Assembly: GCA_903921835.1 (NCBI GenBank) | Contig: CAIXRL010000562.1 | Coordinates: 1 to 11,085, forward strand | Reading direction: 5' to 3' | Source of the DNA: Candidatus Eiseniibacteriota bacterium | GTDB lineage: Bacteria > Eisenbacteria > RBG-16-71-46 | Length of the DNA: 11,085 nucleotides | Part shown: positions 6,903 to 11,085 of the stretch, piece by piece | Position numbering within the stretch: the first letter of the stretch is position 1 | Layout: each line of letters begins with the position of its first letter | Notes under the pieces: generated by a model | Told to the model about the DNA's origin: nothing | Database searches by the model: none | What the model saw: only the letters and a program-made list of their open reading frames with translations | Position numbers and translations under genes: made by a program

Positions 6903-7071
6903 TCCACCGGTCGCTCCGGTAGTTTCGCGCGCGAGATTCCGTACAACTACGGATTGCCCTGTGCACCGCGGGGTTGCTATTTGTTATGACTTGCACCGTC
7001 GCGCGGTGCGGCATCTCCCGTCCCTTGCTCGCGCGTTCCATCCCGCCGAACACCACAGGAGTTTCCCCCCC
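6903..7071 (+). promoter_or_regulatory. Leader region of the TonB-dependent receptor gene
   Basis: This 169-bp spacer holds several elements. ACCGG and CCGGT (6906-6910 and 6916-6920) form a short hairpin directly after the preceding stop. GTAGTT (6919-6924) and AACTAC (6945-6950) form an inverted repeat enclosing the palindrome TCGCGCGCGA. A candidate promoter TTGCCC (6954-6959) with TATTTG (6978-6983) at 18-base spacing sits in an AT-rich patch. GCACCG/CGGTGC (6993-6998 and 7004-7009) form a leader hairpin. AGGAG (7057-7061) lies 10 bases before the ATG. I see no cobalamin box or other known riboswitch. Confidence 0.4.
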
Positions 7072-9324
7072 ATGTTGCTTGCGTCCACGCTGCACTCCAG
7101 GATGTCCCGCGCCCGCGTCGTTGCGGTTGCCGCGCTGCTCGCGCTTCAAGGCGCGCTGGCTCCGAGCGCGAGTGCGGCCTCCGCCTACTCCTCGCTCGCG
7201 GATACGACCCGTCCCGCCACGTTCATGCGCGAGGTCGTCGTCACCGGCGCCCGCTTTCCGCGGAGGTACTACGAGTCGCCGCAGGCGCTCTCGTACCTCA
7301 ACCGGCTGCAACTGCGCGAGACCGCACCGACGGTGATCGGCGACGTCCTGTCGCAACTGCCCGGCGTGGACATGAGCAAGGACAGCCCGTGGGAGCAGCG
7401 GCCGGTGCTTCGCGGCCTGGGTGGCCAGCGCGTGCTGGTGCTCGTGGACGGCACGCCGATGAACAGCGCCCGCGGCAACGGTCCGCATCCCTCGCTGGTG
7501 GATCCGTCCCAGATCGAGCGCGTGGAAGTGGTGCGCGGACCTTCGTCCGTGGCGTACGGCTCCGACGCGCTGGGCGGCGTAATCAACATCATCACGCGCG
7601 AGGCGCTGCCCTCGTCCATGAACAACCGCGGGCTGCAGGGCTCCGTGAACATGGGTGGCAGCACGGCGGAGAGCCAGACCAACGAGAGCTTCACGCTCAT
7701 GCCGCACATCGGCCGGTTCTCGGCCTTTCTGGGCGCGGGCGGGCGCAAGTCCCAGGACTACCGTTCGCCGCAGCAGATCGTCGTCAACTCCGGTTTCTCG
7801 GATTACAACTACCTGGGCAACCTGCGCTACGACCTGACGGACCGGTTGACGGTACGCGGCGGCCTGCAGCGATACCACGGTTCGAACGTCGGCGTGCCCG
7901 GGCTCGACAGCGACATCCCCAAGGACATCGCCCGCTTCTCGTTCCCGTTCTACGACCGGGATTTCGAGTTTCTGTCGCTGGACCACGTGTACCCGGAGAG
8001 CTGGCTGGCGCGCACGCACATCAAGGTCTACCGCCAGCGCGAGCTCCGCGACTTCTTCTCGTCGCACGTGGTGGACAGTTCCTCCTACTACGGGCCGCAC
8101 GCGGATCCCTACATGGGGTTTGACCCCGTGTACAACCCCGCGCGTGGGGGCACGACGGGCGTGTACCAGCAGCAGGATCGCTACTTCGACCTCGAAACCT
8201 GGGGGTCGCAGGTCCAGCTCACGTCGCGCAAGACGGACCGGTACCTGTTCACCATGGGGCTGGACGGCGTGACCGACCGGACCAAGGGCAATAACGTGCG
8301 GTTCCGCAGTTGGCGCTACAACTCGGTGGCGGGCCTGGACTCCGCCGGCACCACGGCGACCCGCATCACGCAGTCGCTGCCGACCGGGCACTTCGACAAC
8401 TACGGCGCCTACTTCCAGAACGAATGGTACGTCGTCCCGCGCTGGACGATGAGCGTGGGCGGCCGCTGGACGCAGTACCACTACCAGACGGACCTGTTCA
8501 CCAATGCGCCCCCGCCGACCGGCACGACCGTGCAGCCGGCCTCGGTGACCAACGGCGCGGGCAGCGGCTCGCTGGGCCTCGTCTACCAGGCGACTCCGGA
8601 CCTCAACCTGACCGCGAACTTGGCGAGCGGCTATCGCCAGCCCAACGCGCAGGACCTCTTCTTCAACGGACCCGGTTCGGTGGGCCTGGTGCTCGGCAAT
8701 CCCGACCTCAAGCCCGAGCACAGCAAGTCCTACGACGTGGGCCTGCGCTGGGGGCCGTCCTCGGCTGCGCTCGCGGCGAACGTCTACTATTCCACGTACC
8801 AGGACCTCATCAACGCGCTGCCGGCAGGTCCCGGCACGTACCAGTACCTGAACGTGGCCACCGCCACGATCTGGGGCTACGAGCTCGAGGGCGAACACCG
8901 CTTCCAGCCCAACTGGATGGGTCGCCTGACGCTCTCCAACCAGATCGGCGACATCACCAGCGCCGATGCGATCCTGAAGATCTACGGGCTCGTCGCGGAC
9001 CGCGTGCCGCTCGAGTTGGTACCGCCCCTGAAGGGCTCGATGTCGCTGCGCTGGGATGACGACCAGCACCGCGTCTGGGTGGAGACGACCGGTCGCTACT
9101 CGTGGCGCACGAATCGCCTGCCGCCCCCGATCCCGGGCGTCGGCCAGCTGAGCACGTTCAAGAAGGAGTACGTGGTTGGCGACATCATGATGGGCACCGA
9201 GGTGGACAATATCCACGTGGTGCTCGGGGTGAAGAACTTCACCAATCGGGCCTATCGCCCGGCGCTCGCGTCCATCGAGGATCCGGGCATCTCGTTGGTC
9301 GGGACCCTCTCGGTCGACTTCTGA
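7072..9324 (+). CDS. TonB-dependent outer-membrane receptor, substrate unknown
   Basis: This 750-residue protein is a ligand-gated outer-membrane channel driven by TonB-ExbB-ExbD. A signal peptide occupies about 1-36: basic SRAR, then a hydrophobic AVAALLALQGALA core, then SASAAS as the likely cleavage region. MREVVVTGARF (52-62) looks like the TonB-box/plug entry. The plug domain (about 52-178) contains VIGDVLSQLPGVD, RPVLRGLGGQRVLVLVDG and IERVEVVRGPSSVAYGSDAL ending in GGVINIITR. The remainder is aromatic-rich amphipathic beta-strand sequence, with the family motif GNPDLKPEHSKSYDVGLRW around 542-560. The C-terminus (LVGTLSVDF) ends in Phe, as required for BAM insertion. ATG 7072 is favoured because AGGAG precedes it; the in-frame ATG at 7102 lacks a site. 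The plug resembles BtuB- and haem-receptor-like proteins, but no transport or uptake genes are adjacent, so the ligand is open. Confidence 0.95.
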   Translation: MLLASTLHSRMSRARVVAVAALLALQGALAPSASAASAYSSLADTTRPATFMREVVVTGARFPRRYYESPQALSYLNRLQLRETAPTVIGDVLSQLPGVDMSKDSPWEQRPVLRGLGGQRVLVLVDGTPMNSARGNGPHPSLVDPSQIERVEVVRGPSSVAYGSDALGGVINIITREALPSSMNNRGLQGSVNMGGSTAESQTNESFTLMPHIGRFSAFLGAGGRKSQDYRSPQQIVVNSGFSDYNYLGNLRYDLTDRLTVRGGLQRYHGSNVGVPGLDSDIPKDIARFSFPFYDRDFEFLSLDHVYPESWLARTHIKVYRQRELRDFFSSHVVDSSSYYGPHADPYMGFDPVYNPARGGTTGVYQQQDRYFDLETWGSQVQLTSRKTDRYLFTMGLDGVTDRTKGNNVRFRSWRYNSVAGLDSAGTTATRITQSLPTGHFDNYGAYFQNEWYVVPRWTMSVGGRWTQYHYQTDLFTNAPPPTGTTVQPASVTNGAGSGSLGLVYQATPDLNLTANLASGYRQPNAQDLFFNGPGSVGLVLGNPDLKPEHSKSYDVGLRWGPSSAALAANVYYSTYQDLINALPAGPGTYQYLNVATATIWGYELEGEHRFQPNWMGRLTLSNQIGDITSADAILKIYGLVADRVPLELVPPLKGSMSLRWDDDQHRVWVETTGRYSWRTNRLPPPIPGVGQLSTFKKEYVVGDIMMGTEVDNIHVVLGVKNFTNRAYRPALASIEDPGISLVGTLSVDF

Positions 9325-9340
9325 AGCGCGGCTTCCGCGC

Positions 9341-9370
9341 GGGGCGCCGGCCGCTGCATGCCGGCGCCCC
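9341..9370 (+). terminator. Strong hairpin after the TonB receptor gene, likely terminator
   Basis: GGGGCGCCGG (9341-9350) pairs perfectly with CCGGCGCCCC (9361-9370) across a 10-base loop, beginning 17 bases after the receptor stop. The following GTCCCATTTG has only a short T run, so intrinsic termination may be weak or the hairpin may instead protect the 3' end. A smaller hairpin (GAAGC and GCTTC, 9323-9335) precedes it and overlaps the stop codon. Confidence 0.65.
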
Positions 9371-9429
9371 GTCCCATTTGGGGGGTGGCTGGCGTAAAGT
9401 GCCCGCCAGGGCGCGGGATGGGGCGCTGT

Positions 9430-9448
9430 CCGCGCCGTCCCGGCGCGG
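9430..9448 (+). promoter_or_regulatory. Perfect 8-bp hairpin in the molybdoenzyme leader
   Basis: CCGCGCCG (9430-9437) pairs with CGGCGCGG (9441-9448) around a 3-base TCC loop, ending 26 bases before the ATG at 9475 and just before the GGAGGA ribosome binding site (about 9457-9462). It could modulate translation or terminate transcripts. No known molybdenum-cofactor riboswitch fold is recognised. TAAAGT at about 9393-9398 might be a -10, but I see no matching -35. Confidence 0.5.
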
Positions 9449-9474
9449 GAATACGGGGGAGGAGAGACTCGGAA

Positions 9475-10083
9475 ATGAACTCCAGCGGGGAATCGGCCGA
9501 TATCATTGAAAGTCCGAGGCGCGAGCCGCGGCTGCCGCCGGGCCAGGTGAAGACCGAGAAGTGGCCGGTCCTGCACCATGGCGCGGTGCCTGGCGTGGAT
9601 CTCGCGACGTGGGACCTGGTCGTGGACGGGCGCGTCGCGCGTCCGCAACGCTGGTCGTGGGAGGAGTTCCAGGCGCTGCCGCGCAGGCGGGTGCACAGCG
9701 ACATCCACTGCGTCACGCGCTGGAGCCGTTACGACAATCTCTGGGAAGGCGTCCCGCTGCGCGAGGTGATCCGACTTGCCTCGGTGGAGCCCGACGCGCG
9801 TTTCGCCATTCTTCACGCCGAGCTGGGGTTCACGACGAACCTGCCGCTCACGGAGCTTTCGCAGGATGACGTTCTGCTCGCCGACCGGCACGATGGGGAA
9901 CCGCTCACACCCGAGCACGGGTGGCCGCTGCGGCTCGTCGTCCCGCGTCGCTACTTCTGGAAGAGCGCCAAGTGGATCCGGCGCATCGAGCTGGTCGCCG
10001 CCGACCAGCCCGGTTTCTGGGAGCGCAACGGCTACCACAACGACGCCGACCCGTGGCGCGAGGAACGCTTCTCCGACTGGTGA
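9475..10083 (+). CDS. Sulfite-oxidase-like molybdopterin oxidoreductase (cytoplasmic, single domain)
   Basis: The 202-residue protein is a minimal molybdopterin-binding domain of the sulfite oxidase/MsrP (YedY) superfamily (COG2041). TWDLVVDGRVARPQRWSWEEF (45-65) is the typical opening strand and turn. SDIHCVTRWSRYDNLWEGVP (75-94) contains Cys79, at the position of the Mo-ligating cysteine. GWPLRLVVPRRYFWKSAKWI (149-168) is the cofactor-binding segment. QPGFWERNGYHNDADPWREE, ending near 197, is the signature tail of the short sulfite-oxidase-like subfamily. There is no twin-arginine or Sec signal, unlike periplasmic MsrP, and no haem or dimerisation domain, so it should be cytoplasmic with an unknown electron partner. 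GGAGGA lies upstream at good spacing. An unidentified gene starts 18 bp downstream and may be co-transcribed. The family call is strong; the substrate is unknown for this subfamily. Confidence 0.92.
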   Translation: MNSSGESADIIESPRREPRLPPGQVKTEKWPVLHHGAVPGVDLATWDLVVDGRVARPQRWSWEEFQALPRRRVHSDIHCVTRWSRYDNLWEGVPLREVIRLASVEPDARFAILHAELGFTTNLPLTELSQDDVLLADRHDGEPLTPEHGWPLRLVVPRRYFWKSAKWIRRIELVAADQPGFWERNGYHNDADPWREERFSDW

Positions 10084-10580
10084 CCCGCGCGCGAGGCGCC
10101 TGTGAACGCGCCCGGGCACGCGGAGCGCGGTCGCCAGTGGCTCGAGGAGCAGCTCGGGCTGCTCGGCAACCTGCGCAACGCCAACCCGCGCGATCCGAGC
10201 TTCAAGCTCTGGCGCCAGAACACGCTCACCGTGCTGCAGCGCATCTGGCCCGGTGAGCAGGCGCGCTCCGAGCGCTTCCGCCGCATCACCTTCTCGCCCG
10301 CGTCCACCCGGGCCGACTTCAACACGACGCGCGAGTGGTACACGCGCGGGTGCGCCGAGGCCACGGAGCTGCTGCACGCGATGCTCACCGAGGTGGCCGC
10401 CGTCGGCGTTCCGGAGCCGGGAGGCGCCGCGGCGGGACCGCCGATGCTGGCCAGCTCGCGTGAGGACGATTTCCCGGTGCTGGAACTGCCGTCGGCGGAT
10501 GCCTCCGCGAAGGCGGCGGGCGTCGCGCCCCATGCCGATGCCGACAGGATGAAGGCGAATGCAATCGTGCTTGTACGCAT
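10032..10580 (-). CDS. Possible exported-protein gene start, antisense to the preceding hypothetical gene
   Basis: An ATG at 10,580 on the minus strand has a very good Shine-Dalgarno sequence (AGGGGG, 10587-10592) six bases upstream. It begins a textbook signal peptide: MRTST, a hydrophobic core IAFAFILSASAWGA, and a predicted cleavage after PAAFA (residue 25) before EASADG. The frame stays open for 182 residues to 10,032. Beyond residue 30 or so the sequence becomes Ser/Ala/Pro/Gly-rich and looks like the complement of the plus-strand hypothetical gene. I believe the start signals are real or recently real, but doubt the downstream body. Explanations are a truncated gene joined to the plus-strand gene by rearrangement, an assembly junction, or a genuine antisense overlap. 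Confidence 0.35.
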   Translation of the reverse strand: MRTSTIAFAFILSASAWGATPAAFAEASADGSSSTGKSSSRELASIGGPAAAPPGSGTPTAATSVSIACSSSVASAHPRVYHSRVVLKSARVDAGEKVMRRKRSERACSPGQMRCSTVSVFWRQSLKLGSRGLALRRLPSSPSCSSSHWRPRSACPGAFTGASRAGHQSEKRSSRHGSASLW

Positions 10581-10725
10581 GGACTTCCCCCTAAAGTTGG
10601 AATTGAAAATTCGACGACGATCGCAGGACCGCTCTCGTCCAAAGAGCGCGCACTCTAGGGCGGCACATTGGGACCAACAAGCGTTTCGGCGCCCCTGTCC
10701 AAGCGTCGAGCCCCTGATACTTTGA
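10102..10725 (+). CDS. Hypothetical protein; N-terminal part protein-like, C-terminal tail possibly non-native
   Basis: The frame starts at GTG 10102, with GAGG five bases upstream, and gives 207 residues. Residues 1-100 look like a real soluble helical domain: ERGRQWLEEQLGLL, PSFKLWRQNTLTVLQRIWPG, SERFRRITFSP, and a helix at about 75-97 containing WYTRGCAEATELLHAMLTEV. I do not recognise the family. Residues 100-150 form a low-complexity Ala/Pro/Gly linker with an acidic EDDFPVLELPSADAS patch. From about residue 150 (base 10,550) third-position GC collapses (CTA, AAG, TTG, GAA, TTG, AAA, ATT) and the tail becomes Arg/Ser/Pro-rich and non-coding in character up to the TGA at 10,725. The native stop may have been lost by rearrangement. 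A minus-strand signal-peptide start at 10,580 faces into this gene. Spacing of 18 bp after the molybdoenzyme suggests an operon. Confidence 0.6.
   Translation: MNAPGHAERGRQWLEEQLGLLGNLRNANPRDPSFKLWRQNTLTVLQRIWPGEQARSERFRRITFSPASTRADFNTTREWYTRGCAEATELLHAMLTEVAAVGVPEPGGAAAGPPMLASSREDDFPVLELPSADASAKAAGVAPHADADRMKANAIVLVRMDFPLKLELKIRRRSQDRSRPKSAHSRAAHWDQQAFRRPCPSVEPLIL
10652..10680 (-). promoter_or_regulatory. Candidate promoter for the minus-strand signal-peptide start
   Basis: On the minus strand TTGTTG (10675-10680) and TAGAGT (10652-10657) are 17 bases apart. That gives three and four consensus matches for sigma-70, respectively. A 6-bp hairpin (CGCTCT and AGAGCG, 10630-10648) lies just downstream in the predicted leader. 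This is weak by itself, but it is in the right place relative to the strong ribosome binding site at 10587-10592. Confidence 0.3.
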
Positions 10726-11026
10726 TCTCTATGCATTTATCACCGTCACGCCGCAAAATTTATTCTCGCGCCGGACATATTTCTTGCCGCGCTGCAGGAA
10801 CCCTCTGTTCGCTCGGCACAATCAACGCGTCATAACAGAAAATGAGTAGGCAAAAGGGTCGGATTTGGAGCCGCAGGACCGCAGTGCAGCGGACACATCG
10901 AAGCTGTTCGAACGACAGAGCGAGGAATAGCGTTCCCGCCCGATGGCCGGAATGTCTGTCCATCTTGGGAGGGAGATTTGCGGACACTGCAGAATTGCAG
11001 AGCTGCAAATCCGGGGAGAATGAATA
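10726..11026. other. AT-richer intergenic segment upstream of the right-edge gene
   Basis: These 301 bp are clearly lower in GC than the rest of the window and I find no gene in them; short open frames on both strands have no protein character. A weak plus-strand promoter candidate is TTCGCT (10808-10813) with CATAAC (10831-10836) at 17-base spacing, which would give a leader of about 185 bases. The segment ends in the hairpin leader described separately. Confidence 0.45.
10975..11019 (+). promoter_or_regulatory. Leader hairpin and ribosome binding site before the right-edge gene
   Basis: GATTTGC (10975-10981) can pair with GCAAATC (11005-11011), enclosing an inner hairpin CTGCA/TGCAG (10987-10991 and 10996-11000) with a GAAT loop. 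The outer stem ends one base before GGGGAGA (11013-11019), the ribosome binding site for the ATG at 11,027. A structure abutting the ribosome binding site suggests translational control. No known riboswitch class is recognised. Confidence 0.45.
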
Positions 11027-11085
11027 ATGAATCGCTTTTTCAAAATTGGCGTTGCTTCGATTGCATTCGGATTGATTGCAACGGC
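11027..11085 (+). CDS. N-terminal signal peptide of a secreted protein, cut by the window edge
   Basis: ATG 11,027, seven bases after GGGGAGA, opens a frame of 19 full codons to the window end. It encodes MNRFFK followed by a hydrophobic stretch (IGVASIAFGLIAT), a typical Sec signal-peptide n- and h-region. The mature protein is not in the window, so its function cannot be inferred. Codon use (ATT, GCA, TTG, AAT, TTT) is far less GC-biased than in the main block of genes, as in the flanking non-coding sequence. It is oriented away from the minus-strand signal-peptide start at 10,580. Confidence 0.6.
   Translation, partial: MNRFFKIGVASIAFGLIAT

Noticed and set aside
6903..7071. Cobalamin riboswitch upstream of the BtuB-like receptor
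   Set aside because: No B12-box-like sequence or the expected long leader fold was found in the 169-bp spacer.
6865..10533. Very long open frame on the minus strand opposite the TonB receptor and molybdoenzyme
   Set aside because: The translation is Arg/His/Val/Ala-rich with no domain logic, and the opposite strand encodes two clearly recognisable proteins. It is a GC-bias artefact.
10902..10920. tRNA-like T-arm (CTGT-TCGAACG-ACAG)
   Set aside because: Only a 4-bp stem. No acceptor stem, D-arm or anticodon arm could be built around it.

Overview
The window is about 70% G+C with strong G/C third-position codon preference. It comes from a Gram-negative bacterium, because it encodes a TonB-dependent outer-membrane receptor. 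The gene mix (homodimeric pyruvate dehydrogenase E1, an S9 peptidase without a signal peptide, a polytopic GT-C-like protein, a domain-only release factor, a sulfite-oxidase-like molybdoenzyme) would suit a high-GC environmental lineage such as Gemmatimonadota, Eisenbacteria or a deltaproteobacterial-type group. The sequence alone does not settle which.

Layout. 1-618 (-): the first 206 residues of pyruvate dehydrogenase E1 (aceE), running off the left edge, with a candidate promoter at 749-777. 619-1338: about 720 bp with no convincing gene, a 13-bp tandem duplication and several pairing arms. 1339-1527 (+): a 62-residue two-helix membrane protein. 1647-3659 (+): an S9 prolyl-oligopeptidase-family serine peptidase with an intact triad. 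3681-4594 (-): two four-helix membrane proteins with a GTGA overlap and intramembrane histidines, possibly haem-b proteins. 4737-6524 (+): a GT-C-like membrane protein with a TPR-like tail, followed by a small GGQ release-factor-like protein (6558-6902). 7072-9324 (+): a TonB-dependent receptor, followed by a strong hairpin. 9475-10083 (+): a cytoplasmic sulfite-oxidase-like molybdoenzyme, closely followed by an unidentified gene (10102-10725).

From about 10,550 to the right edge the base composition changes abruptly to a more AT-rich, non-coding-like state. This segment holds two outward-facing signal-peptide starts. One is on the minus strand at 10,580, with a very good ribosome binding site, and it runs head-on into the preceding plus-strand gene. 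The other is on the plus strand at 11,027, with a hairpin leader, and it runs off the right edge. I see no CRISPR array, insertion sequence, integrase, tRNA or rRNA.

The genes do not form one pathway. The likely functional units are the two-gene membrane pair at 3681-4594, the 4737-6902 tandem pair, and the molybdoenzyme with its downstream neighbour. The points most worth a second look are the head-on overlap and composition break near 10,500-10,600, the possible haem-b pair with a leaderless-looking start, and the repeat-bearing gap at 940-1100. I did not find a clearly new defence, mobile or biosynthetic system.
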